This document shows, one piece after another, positions 1-6,095 of a stretch of DNA of 10,149 nt (positions within the stretch are counted from its first letter, which is position 1; every line of letters starts with the position of its first letter). The translations under genes were made by a program, and so were the position numbers. A model generated the notes under the pieces. That model had not been told where the DNA came from. It made no database searches and saw only the letters and a list, made by a program, of their open reading frames with translations. Source of the DNA: an uncultured Kineosporia sp. (GTDB taxonomy: Bacteria; Actinomycetota; Actinomycetes; Actinomycetales; Kineosporiaceae); the NCBI GenBank assembly GCA_937859855.1, contig CALMAR010000262.1, positions 1 to 10,149 on the forward strand, given 5' to 3'.

Positions 1-103
1 GTGCTGTGGCCCGGCAGCGCGGCTGGCCGGTTCTGACCGCTGCCCTGGCCCGCTGCGCGCCATCGGCGTCGCCGTCCCTGTCGAGCTGCTGCCCGAGGGG
101 TAG
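1..103 (+). pseudogene. 3' end of a PIN-domain (VapC-like) gene, frameshifted and cut by the window edge
   Basis: Reading from base 3 gives AVARQRGWPVLTA. After about base 39 the coding sense continues in another frame as DPGPLRAIGVAVPVELLPEG and ends at TAG 101-103. Restoring one missing base in the GCTG/CCCTG stretch joins the two halves into GWPVLTADPGPLRAIG. That matches the usual end of PIN-domain ribonucleases of VapC toxins (a 'gwpvlTaDp..L.ai...vellP' pattern, where the Asp is one of the acidic metal ligands). PIN toxins are RNases normally paired with a VapB-type antitoxin, which would lie off the left edge. Only about 34 codons are visible, so the family call rests on a short match from memory. 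The frameshift could be real decay or a sequence error. Confidence 0.5.
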
Positions 104-129
104 CGCTCTCAAGCCTGCTCTCCGGCTCA

Positions 130-160
130 GAGGGGCCGGCCCTGAGCAGGCCGGCCCCTC
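130..160. terminator. Strong hairpin between two convergent genes, likely bidirectional terminator
   Basis: Bases 130-141 (GAGGGGCCGGCC) and 149-160 (GGCCGGCCCCTC) form a perfect 12-bp stem with a 7-base loop. It lies 27 bases after the stop of the left-edge PIN relic on + and 8 bases after the stop of the secreted-protein gene on -. There is no U-tract, which is common for actinomycete terminators. Confidence 0.75.
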
Positions 161-168
161 CCGCCGTG

Positions 169-705
169 TCAGCACGGGTTGATGTAGGTGTGGGTGATCC
201 CGTAGGGGTTGATGCCGAACGACTCGACCGTGGTCGAACCAGCTAGGGTGTTGTCGGTATCCCACTGGAAGATCGCCCGGACCCGGCGTACGTGCGTCGC
301 AGACGCCGCAGCCGTCCACCTCAGGTGCGTGTTACTGATCCGCTTCCAACTCACGGCGAAGCTCTGGCCGGAGGGGTAGCAGGACACGCCGTCCCCCCAC
401 ACGTCGTAGGCCACGTTTCCCAGGCTGGAGAACAGGTAGCCCGACGGGGCGGTCACGTCGATGACAAGCATCTTTGCGCCGTTGGCCCCCGATGAGCAGT
501 GATTCTGGGTGTTGGCGTCGCAGTTGGTGTCATCCCACTTACCGGTTACGTAGAACGCGCCCGACACGCCTGTCAAGACGATGTTGTCTCGATCGGTCAC
601 GCCGTCTGCCGCCTGCGACCCGGTCGGGGCGAACACCGTGGCGCCGACCAAGGTGGCGACGCTCGTCAGCAGGACGGCCAGCGCTCTCGCGATTCGTATC
701 CTCAT
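169..705 (-). CDS. Small secreted protein with four cysteines, function unknown
   Basis: This encodes 178 residues. The N-terminus is a typical Sec signal peptide: basic MRIRIAR, a hydrophobic stretch over residues 8-26, and a likely cleavage after GSQA near residue 32. The mature part of about 146 residues has four cysteines (62, 70, 109 and the C-terminal residue 178), enough for two disulfides. It is rich in Gly, Ser, Thr and aromatic residues, which suggests a small beta-rich extracellular protein. Cys as the very last residue is distinctive. The start is well supported, with AGGAGAGG just upstream of the ATG. The gene ends directly before a strong hairpin. I do not recognise the family, and nothing nearby points to a partner. 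It appears intact although the sequence upstream of it is decayed. Confidence 0.85.
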   Translation of the reverse strand: MRIRIARALAVLLTSVATLVGATVFAPTGSQAADGVTDRDNIVLTGVSGAFYVTGKWDDTNCDANTQNHCSSGANGAKMLVIDVTAPSGYLFSSLGNVAYDVWGDGVSCYPSGQSFAVSWKRISNTHLRWTAAASATHVRRVRAIFQWDTDNTLAGSTTVESFGINPYGITHTYINPC

Positions 706-740
706 GATCTTTCCTCTCCTCAGTTGCTCACCGGGGCCGG

Positions 741-1198
741 TTACCCACGGGAGTGCTGGACGTCCCAGTCGTGGGACGCGCCGGACGGCGCCATTACCAC
801 CGCCAGCGAGTGGCGCCCCCTGCAGGCGGGCCGGGTATTCGCCCTCGGTGGCCGGGTCCTGAAATCTGCCACCAGACCAGCGTTTTCGACTCGAACGGCG
901 TCATTCACGATCACGACGCCGAACTCGTGGCTGGCGACGCAGTACGAGTCCCGGGCCAGGTTGCGGATCTTGCCGGTGCCAGGGCCGGTCTTCGACCAGA
1001 AGGCGTCCTCGTGCCACCAGCCGCCCACGCCGGTGCAGTGTGGAACACCTTCCGGATTGATCGTGCCCGGCCGCCAGGTGTGCCGGTCTAGTCACCGGGT
1101 AGCCGGCGCCCGAGCGACGCCGACGGCGATTCGGGCGGCGACCGGCGCCCCGTCCAGGGCCGGCAGGTGGTAGAGCCGGCGAGGTTCGTGATCTCCAT
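741..1198 (-). pseudogene. Relic of a PPOX-fold (pyridoxamine 5'-phosphate oxidase-like) flavoprotein
   Basis: The relic can be followed on - from ATG at 1198 (MEITNLAGS) to the TAA at 741-743. The frame shifts by one base soon after the start and continues as YHLPALDGAPVAARIAVGVA. It meets an in-frame TGA near 1091 and resumes as HTWRPGTINPEGVPHCTGVG, WWHEDAFWSKTGPGTGKIRN and LARDSYCVASHEFGVVI. The pattern 'tinPdGrPH..gvg..W.dgafw..TGpgtrK.rNLa.dp.c' is characteristic of the FMN/F420-binding split beta-barrel PPOX family. Near the end, APSGASHDWDV resembles the family's usual 'APSAGPPPWdv' tail. About 30-40 residues normally found between 'VADFR' and this tail are missing or unrecognisable. 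At least one frameshift, one nonsense change and one internal loss make a working product unlikely. Confidence 0.7.
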
Positions 1199-1231
1199 GG
1201 CGGTCAGATTGCCGCCGATGACACAATTCGT

Positions 1232-1476
1232 CTACCGACAATAATGCGGCTCTTACGGTGGCGCTGGCCACCGCCTTGCTCAGGCGCTCAGGCCGGGCCG
1301 TCCAGCCCGCCGCCCCTACCCATCCATCCGTAGACAGTCCTGGCCGTGGTGAGCACGGGGAGGAAGATCCGGACGGTCAGCCAGCGGTTGCCCTCGGCCA
1401 GGTAGGCACGGCGCACGATGAACACGATCGGCAGGTGATAGAGCGCGTGCAGGAAACTCACGGCCATCGCTGGGCG
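1232..1476 (-). pseudogene. Relic of a CPBP-type intramembrane metalloprotease, truncated by the IS relic
   Basis: Read on -, this stretch starts abruptly at the edge of the IS256 relic with MAVSFLHALYHLPIVFIV, then GNRWLTVRIFLPVLTTARTV and YGWM. This resembles the second half of CPBP (CAAX protease / bacteriocin-processing) membrane proteins: the 'slhalwHLPl' motif, then a hydrophobic helix and 'vyGWl'. A stop follows in frame near 1288. In another frame LSKAVASATVRAALL could be the decayed last helix, where 'laHavaNa' is expected (H changed to K, N to S). The N-terminal half, with the EExxR motif, is absent on the far side of the IS. The match is from memory of the family and only moderately specific. 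Confidence 0.45.
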
Positions 1477-1507
1477 GGGCCTGTCCGATTTTCGGTGTAA
1501 CGGAGTC
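1477..1507 (+). repeat. IS256 relic terminal inverted repeat, transposase 3' side
   Basis: On + this end begins GGGCCTGTCCGATTTTCGGT and continues GTAACGGAGTC. It matches the opposite end read on - with a few substitutions and 1-2 base gaps. Shared blocks are GGG, TGTCC, CGGT, TAACGG and GTC. It lies about 11 bases beyond the transposase stop codon, as expected for the family. Confidence 0.6.
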
Positions 1508-1517
1508 CGGCAGTTGA

Positions 1518-1833
1518 TCAGTTGGTGGTGCTCGGCGTAAGCCGGCCAGGGAACGCGATGTCGAAGGCGTTCAGGGCCGGCTTCCACGCACCCGCTTCGT
1601 CAGCTGCGGGCCAGCAGCCCGTCCGCACCGGCCAGATCCAGGCCCTGCGCACGGGCCTGAGCCACCAGCTGCTCGGCCAGCCGCTGCTGACCGACCACCT
1701 CCAGCGGCTCCGCCGCCGGAGCGCCAGCCGGTCGATCCGCCTGCATGTCGAGGCCAGTCATCGGGTCCTGCGAGTCGGTGATCATGTGCTTGATCGGGTC
1801 CAACATTCCAGCTCCATCCCGCCAAGCGCTCAC
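1518..1833 (-). pseudogene. IS256-family transposase, N-terminus fused to C-terminus
   Basis: From ATG 1833 (or the internal ATG at 1806, MLDPIKHM) the product runs into LAEQLVAQARAQGLDLAGAD and GLLA. This is the conserved N-terminal segment of actinobacterial IS256 transposases. A frameshift follows (the original frame stops at 1600-1602), and the next frame gives QLTKRV, the expected continuation. At about 1589 the sequence switches to AWKPALNAFDIAFPGRLTP and stops at 1518-1520. This is the usual C-terminal end of the same family ('W..alnaF.itFegRl'). The whole DDE catalytic core is therefore missing. The frames are mutually incompatible, so no functional transposase can be made. Confidence 0.72.
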
Positions 1834-1851
1834 GCTCGGCGTCTCGAGCCA

Positions 1852-1879
1852 GACCCGTTAACCGTTTCAGGACACTCCC
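1852..1879 (-). repeat. IS256 relic terminal inverted repeat, transposase 5' side
   Basis: Read on - from 1879 this end is GGGAGTGTCCTGAAACGGTT followed by AACGGGTC. It is the partner of the repeat at 1477-1507, with identical offsets of TGTCC from the outer GGG in both. The transposase relic starts about 20-45 bases inside it. Confidence 0.6.
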
Positions 1880-1917
1880 AACCGGGGCCTGCGGCCGTTA
1901 TCTGCCGACCATAAAGT

Positions 1918-1925
1918 GGGAGGAG
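1918..1925 (+). promoter_or_regulatory. Ribosome binding site of the BAAT-like lipoprotein gene
   Basis: GGGAGGAG ends only three bases before ATG 1929. This is short spacing, so initiation at the next in-frame ATG (1947) cannot be excluded. No clear -35/-10 pair is visible between it and the IS relic edge. Confidence 0.5.
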
Positions 1926-1928
1926 CGG

Positions 1929-3257
1929 ATGTTGCGTAGTGGGATTATGGATTACGTTGCGCAGATGCGGCTGCGTGTCTGGGCGCTGCAAGTCGCGGTT
2001 TTCGCCGTGGCCTTGGCAGGGTGTTCGCAGGGTGCCCCGGGCCGGTCACTTCGACTCACGGCGGGCCCTTTCACCGCGCTTTACGACAGCCCAATCAGGG
2101 TTGACGTGTCAGGCGCTGCGCCAGGGGCCGGGGTGAAGCTGCGGGTGTCGACGGTGGATGCGAAGGGCGTGCCGTGGTCATCGGAGGCGGACTTCACCGC
2201 CTCAGGGACTGGCCAGGTGTCGAGTGAGCAGCCTTCGACCGGTGGCAGCTACACCGGGGCCGACACGATGGGCCTGTTCCAGACTCTGGCACCTCACGGA
2301 TCGATCAGTACGGAAGGCTTGTTCGTCCCGCCACACAACTGGCAGATGTCGATTGCGGTGCTGTCGGGATCCAAGATCGTGGCGAGAACTGCGTTGACGC
2401 GCCAACTCCCGTTGCAGTTGGGGGTAGTGCAGAAGGACGAGCGACCAGCGACAACCGGGACCTACGGTGAACTGTTTCTTCCCGCCCAAACGGTCCGGCG
2501 GCGCCCCGCAGTCGTGGTTTTCGGGGGCTCGGAGGGAGGGCTGTCCACGACAGTGCAGGCCGCGACGCTGGCTGCCCACGGATATCCGGCCCTCGCTTTG
2601 GCCTACTTCCACGAGCCCGGGCTGCCGGCGGACCTCGCACGCATTCCGCTGGAGTACTTCACTTCTGCGGTGCGGCTGCTGGCCGGCCAGCCCGGTGTGG
2701 ACCCCAAACGCATCTTCGTCTGGGGGAACTCCCGCGGCAGCGAGGCCGCGCAACTCCTCGGCGCCGATTTTCCGGCCCTGGTGTACGGGGTCATCGCCAC
2801 GGTGCCCGGCGCGGACGCCGGCCCGGCGATCTCCACCATCGTCCAACCGGCCTGGACGCTGGCGCATAAGCCGGTGCCATTCGTTACCAACGATCTGGTC
2901 GGAGAGGCGAACGCCGCCACCACACCAGCATCCAATATTGCCGTGGAAAGAATCCGCGGGCCTGTGCTGCTGGTCTGCGGGCTGCAAGATGTGGTGTGGC
3001 CCTCCTGTCCCTGGACCGACGCCATTGTGGCGCGTCTTGCGTCCCATCCCGGCTCGGCCAAGCCGGTCGTCATCAAGGCAGCGCGAGCAGGCCACTTGGT
3101 CGGCAACCTGCGGGCGGGCGTCCCGGACACGAATACCAGCTTCACCACCAGCGATGGTGTCGCGAACCTCGCCGGTGGCACCCCAGCCGGCGACAACGCC
3201 GGACGCACCACCGGCTGGACAGCCCTCCTCACCATGCTCCACGACACAACTAACTGA
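1929..3257 (+). CDS. Lipoprotein alpha/beta hydrolase of the BAAT / acyl-CoA thioester hydrolase family
   Basis: This encodes 442 residues. A hydrophobic segment (about 16-31) ends in the lipobox LAGC with Cys32, so the protein is predicted to be lipidated and held outside the cytoplasmic membrane. Residues about 40-165 fit the beta-sandwich N-terminal domain of acyl-CoA thioesterase / bile acid-CoA:amino acid N-acyltransferase proteins. Residues about 180-435 are the alpha/beta-hydrolase C-terminal domain, with FGGSEGG (198-204), a nucleophile elbow WGNSRGSE (Ser268), LQDVVWPS (Asp354) and AGHLVG (His389). These give a complete Ser-Asp-His triad. Family members cleave acyl-CoA thioesters or transfer the acyl group, but the export signal makes CoA thioesters doubtful as substrates. 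An extracytoplasmic ester, amide or peptide-type bond is an alternative. The gene stands alone on +, converging on the MTHFR-like gene. If ATG 1947 is the start, six residues are lost without affecting the lipobox. Confidence 0.85.
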   Translation: MLRSGIMDYVAQMRLRVWALQVAVFAVALAGCSQGAPGRSLRLTAGPFTALYDSPIRVDVSGAAPGAGVKLRVSTVDAKGVPWSSEADFTASGTGQVSSEQPSTGGSYTGADTMGLFQTLAPHGSISTEGLFVPPHNWQMSIAVLSGSKIVARTALTRQLPLQLGVVQKDERPATTGTYGELFLPAQTVRRRPAVVVFGGSEGGLSTTVQAATLAAHGYPALALAYFHEPGLPADLARIPLEYFTSAVRLLAGQPGVDPKRIFVWGNSRGSEAAQLLGADFPALVYGVIATVPGADAGPAISTIVQPAWTLAHKPVPFVTNDLVGEANAATTPASNIAVERIRGPVLLVCGLQDVVWPSCPWTDAIVARLASHPGSAKPVVIKAARAGHLVGNLRAGVPDTNTSFTTSDGVANLAGGTPAGDNAGRTTGWTALLTMLHDTTN

Positions 3258-3526
3258 CCACCTGCCAGCAGCTCCGCTTCCCGGACGGCTACTTCCTGCT
3301 CGAAGGTGGACAGCCGAACGGCTTCCACGACCGGCTGCCGGCGTCCCCGCTGGCCGTTTACGGGCCGGGTCCAGCCGGCGGCCCTCCCCTGCCGAACATC
3401 GCACCGGACAACCCAGGCCATCGACATCCTCAAGACCAGCGCTGCTGCTTGTTGCTGGGTGCTGGTCATTGGTTCGAGCGCGGACTCGTAGGCACGCATG
3501 AAGTAAAGCTGTGTGTCCAACGCTAG
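3254..3526 (+). pseudogene. Coding-like remnant of an unidentified protein
   Basis: Immediately after the hydrolase, in a different frame, + reads TTCQQLRFPDGYFLLEGGQP, NGFHDRLPASPLAVYGPGPA, then GGPPLPNIAPDNPGH, and ends at a stop near 3524. Codons up to about 3420 have strongly G/C third positions, like the intact genes, and the amino-acid mix is protein-like. There is no plausible start codon or Shine-Dalgarno sequence. The last 30 or so residues look random. I do not recognise the family. It is best read as the truncated middle or end of an older gene. The rest of the 3258-3544 gap shows no clear terminator. Confidence 0.3.
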
Positions 3527-3544
3527 GTCTGGCCTCCGTCCTCT

Positions 3545-4480
3545 TCAGCCCAGCAGGCTGCGGATCTGGTGGAGGAGGTCGATCGAGGCGTCGATCTCGG
3601 CTTTGCGGTTGGTGAGGCTTTCGACGTTGATCCCGAACGGCACGCCGAGCCGGCGGCAGAACGCGATCAGGACCCGCGCGTTGACGACACATTGCTCGTA
3701 GGACGCTGTCAGCGGGTCCCTGGACCGGTTGATCTCGGTCCGCAGCCAGCCGGGGACGTCGATGCCGAGCCAGGACATGAACTCCAGGGTCTTGACCGAA
3801 CCGCACGGGGCCAGGGTCAGCACGACCGGCCGGGGGTTCAGACCCAGATCCCGGCAGCCGTAGGCATACTCGGACAGCAGGTTCCGGGTGTGGTCGAGGT
3901 CGTAACAGACCTGGGAGACGAAGAACTCGCAGCCGGCATCCTGCTTGCGCAGCATGCGCTCGTGCTCTCCTCCCGTTTCCGCGTGCCGCTCGGCGATCAC
4001 AACGCCGCCCATGCTCGGCGGACACGCGAGCCCAGCGCGCCGGCGGTAGGCCTCAGGAAGGCTGGTCCTCCCCACCTGGCGCTGGGACGCCGCCCCGACC
4101 AGTACGGTCAGCACCCGGTCGCGGTCCGCCTCCAACAGCCACTGGCCCAGCTCTTCCCCGGTGTATTTGCCCACGGCGCGGTAGACGACCACCGGCCCGG
4201 CCCAGCCGCCCAGGTGACGGTCGAGGAAAACGGCCGGATCCATCATCGGCATGAACGGGAACGGCCGCGGGGCGGCCGATCGGTCCGTCTCGGCGTCCAC
4301 GTCATAGAGAATGAGCCCGTCGACCTGCACCGGCCGCAGCCGGGCCAGGGCTACCTCGGCAATGGCATCCGCCTGTTCCGCGGTGGTGGTCAGCCGCGGC
4401 GGGGTCAGACCATAGAACAGGACTCCGTCACCGGTCCTGGCCAGAAGCTGAGCCGCCCCGGTGATCTCGGCAGAAGCCAC
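3545..4480 (-). CDS. Methylenetetrahydrofolate reductase-like protein, non-canonical actinobacterial type
   Basis: This encodes 311 residues, close to the usual length for MetF-type TIM-barrel enzymes. Recognisable blocks are FYGLTPPR (22-29), LILYDVDAETDR (57-67), FPFMPMMDP (74-82), VVYRAVGKY (98-106), GGVVIAERH (158-166), CEFFVSQVCYD (184-194) and CGSVKTLEFMSWLGIDVP (226-243). The MTHFR family reduces methylene-THF to methyl-THF for methionine synthesis. In classical MetF the first strand reads 'FEFFPP' with a catalytic Glu. Here the equivalent is FYGLTPP with no Glu, so the chemistry may differ from textbook MetF. It resembles a second MTHFR-like family common in Streptomyces. The GTG start at 4480 is the first possible one in frame, since a stop lies 15 bases before it. 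Its Shine-Dalgarno is weak. It lies 68 bases downstream of the membrane-anchored protein gene on the same strand and may be cotranscribed. Confidence 0.85.
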   Translation of the reverse strand: MASAEITGAAQLLARTGDGVLFYGLTPPRLTTTAEQADAIAEVALARLRPVQVDGLILYDVDAETDRSAAPRPFPFMPMMDPAVFLDRHLGGWAGPVVVYRAVGKYTGEELGQWLLEADRDRVLTVLVGAASQRQVGRTSLPEAYRRRAGLACPPSMGGVVIAERHAETGGEHERMLRKQDAGCEFFVSQVCYDLDHTRNLLSEYAYGCRDLGLNPRPVVLTLAPCGSVKTLEFMSWLGIDVPGWLRTEINRSRDPLTASYEQCVVNARVLIAFCRRLGVPFGINVESLTNRKAEIDASIDLLHQIRSLLG

Positions 4481-4548
4481 CCAGCAAGGATGTCAGCCGC
4501 CCCACCACATGGTCATCAGCGTTTCGGCGCAACACTGGGTCCCTCCGA

Positions 4549-5583
4549 TCACTTCTTCTGAACCGTCGTCCAGAGCCGGAGATCATCCGGGCTCACCTTG
4601 GTCACTGACCGCGCCACCGAGATCGCCTGCTCCAGTGTCAGGTCCGCGGCCGCGATAGATCTGAGTTGGAAGACCAGCCCATCCTGACTCCACTCCAGGG
4701 CCCCGCCCGAATCGGGCGCAGCAGCTCCCGGCGGCTGCCACCATCCGGACACGGCTCCGATCCGGACCCGTCGTGCGTGCAGTGGAGCTTCGTCCCGGAC
4801 ATCGGCCGCGGCTACGTACCACTGCCAAGCGGGCACGCCGCTGACGACATGGAACTGGGCGCCCAGACTGTGAACGGGCCCGTTCCGTGAGGACCGGTCG
4901 ACGGGTGGTGCCCAGGTCGAGAAGCCCGGCGGAGCAGTCGTGTTCCGCACCATTCCATTGGTGATCGTCAGTGCCTGAAGCGCTTTCCGCATCACCGCAG
5001 GTGTGGCGCCTTGCGTGATGGCGGCCCACGAGCCACCGTCAGATTCCCTCCAGGATGCGTAGACCCAGCGGTTGGCGGCACCGCGATAACCGCTGCGATC
5101 GTAGAGATCCCGTGGCAGGCCGCCGATAGTCAGCGTCGACTCCTTCGGCACGCCCAGTTGCTCGTTGTCGTTCGGGTTGTACGGCTCACTGGAGTCTTCC
5201 TCGGGTCCAGTCACCAGAAGCCTTCGGATCACCTCCCCATGGCTCATCACGTAGGCCACATAACGGCGATCGGCCCAGGTGGTGCAGCCCGGGCCAAGGA
5301 TTTCGGGATCCACCCGGCCGGCCACGGGCCCAGCGATCTGCGCCGATGGCAGGTAGAGCACATCCGGGACATCGCGTACCGTGACGTTGCTGCGGCGCCA
5401 GCCGCACGAGGGATGCGAAGCCGCTGCTCGAGCCGTAGCCAGAGCCGCGGGCGACAGGGTGTCGCCAGCTCGGGCAGCGGGACGCGGGCGGTCAGCCAGC
5501 AGGACGATAGCAAGCACGGCGACCACGACAGCGGCCAAGCCGATCAGCAGGAGCGGCCGGGCTCGCACAGCCCTGCGCATCAT
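4549..5583 (-). CDS. Membrane-anchored extracytoplasmic protein of unknown function
   Basis: This encodes 344 residues from ATG 5583. It has a short basic N-terminus (MMRRAVRARP), one transmembrane segment at about 11-30 (LLLIGLAAVVVAVLAIVLLA), then an Ala/Pro-rich linker and a soluble region of about 300 residues. This suggests a signal-anchor protein facing outwards. Two cysteines (60 and 100) could pair outside the cell. The soluble part has many Trp residues and repeated beta-like stretches, and ends with a charged segment (DLTLEQAISVARSVTKVSPD). That ending resembles those of other actinobacterial anchored proteins of unknown function. Start choice: ATG 5583 has GGGGGA upstream, while ATG 5595 adds four residues and has GGCAGG. 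Both are plausible. The frame stays open much further upstream, but that extension has no protein-like character. I do not recognise the family. Confidence 0.78.
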   Translation of the reverse strand: MMRRAVRARPLLLIGLAAVVVAVLAIVLLADRPRPAARAGDTLSPAALATARAAASHPSCGWRRSNVTVRDVPDVLYLPSAQIAGPVAGRVDPEILGPGCTTWADRRYVAYVMSHGEVIRRLLVTGPEEDSSEPYNPNDNEQLGVPKESTLTIGGLPRDLYDRSGYRGAANRWVYASWRESDGGSWAAITQGATPAVMRKALQALTITNGMVRNTTAPPGFSTWAPPVDRSSRNGPVHSLGAQFHVVSGVPAWQWYVAAADVRDEAPLHARRVRIGAVSGWWQPPGAAAPDSGGALEWSQDGLVFQLRSIAAADLTLEQAISVARSVTKVSPDDLRLWTTVQKK

Positions 5584-5595
5584 CGGGTCCCCCAT

Positions 5596-6085
5596 CCTGC
5601 CGTGGGTTCCATTGAGAGTAGGCCGGACGAAGGCACGCGGTACAAACGACTCAGGCCTGAGGTGACCCGTGAACCAACCCTGCTCGCGCTGCCGGCCAGC
5701 ACTGCCTTCGCGTAACCAAGCGGGCCTCCGGGAGAGTCGGGGCGGTTCACTGCGGTCGCACCGAGGACTTACCCTCCTTGAGCGCTGCCGCTGTGAAGGG
5801 CTTAAGTGCTCCCGAGACCCCAGCCGCCTGACCGAACCCGGCAAGCGGCTAACAGGTGAGAGCGGGTAGTCCTCCTGGCGTGCCTGGACCAAATTCAGGC
5901 AGCAGATGGTGCTCGGCCGGCGGTTTCGTGGTGAATGGCCGTTCTCCGGAGCCGATCTGGCTGATGCAATGACCAACGTCGGGTGCGGGCAGCCGGTCCG
6001 AACTCGCCCACGGCAGGCGGTGCCGGGCTGTCCGGCGAGGAAACTCCGCCTTCCCCGAACACCAGCTTTGGAGAGATCATCGGCA
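5596..6085. other. Gene-free stretch of about 490 bases
   Basis: No supported gene lies between the two divergent membrane-protein genes. Open frames here are the kind that GC-rich DNA gives by chance. A 12-base palindrome CTCAGGCCTGAG sits at 5650-5661, about 55-65 bases upstream of the minus-strand gene start. It could be an operator, but such palindromes are expected by chance in 10 kb. Two consensus Shine-Dalgarno strings on - (AAGGAGG at 5773-5779 and AGGAGG near 5870) have no usable start codon at the right distance. They may be remnants of lost genes. No tRNA or clear promoter was seen. Confidence 0.5.
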
Positions 6086-6095
6086 GGGAGGAAGG
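6086..6095 (+). promoter_or_regulatory. Ribosome binding site deciding the start of the small membrane protein
   Basis: GGGAGGAAGG directly abuts ATG 6096. The GAAGG part is 9 bases from the in-frame ATG at 6105, which is ideal spacing, so the shorter form starting MNASVGS may be the true protein. Confidence 0.55.

Larger units (their letters stand above)
1477..1879 (-). mobile_element. IS256-family insertion sequence relic with internal deletion
   Basis: The element is about 403 bp and bounded by imperfect terminal inverted repeats. Inside, on -, it keeps the first part of an IS256 (Mutator-like) transposase joined directly to its last 23 codons. A complete element of this family would be roughly 1.3-1.5 kb with a transposase of about 400 residues, so around 1 kb is gone. 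With both ends retained and no working transposase, it resembles an internally deleted, MITE-like derivative. It abuts a truncated CPBP gene on one side and lies about 50 bases from the lipoprotein hydrolase start on the other. Confidence 0.7.

Noticed and set aside
3410..3520. Minus-strand stretch MRAYESALEPMTSTQQQAAA as a gene start
   Set aside because: It lacks the codon bias of real genes here, has no Shine-Dalgarno, and degenerates into antisense of the hydrolase gene.
2202..4025. Very long open frame (about 600 codons) on minus across the hydrolase and the MTHFR-like gene
   Set aside because: It is Arg/Ala/Gly/Pro-rich with no domain pattern and lies antisense to one real gene and out of frame with the other. 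It is a GC-driven shadow.
5650..5661. Perfect palindrome CTCAGGCCTGAG as an operator
   Set aside because: Twelve-base palindromes are expected a few times per 10 kb by chance, and no regulator gene is adjacent.
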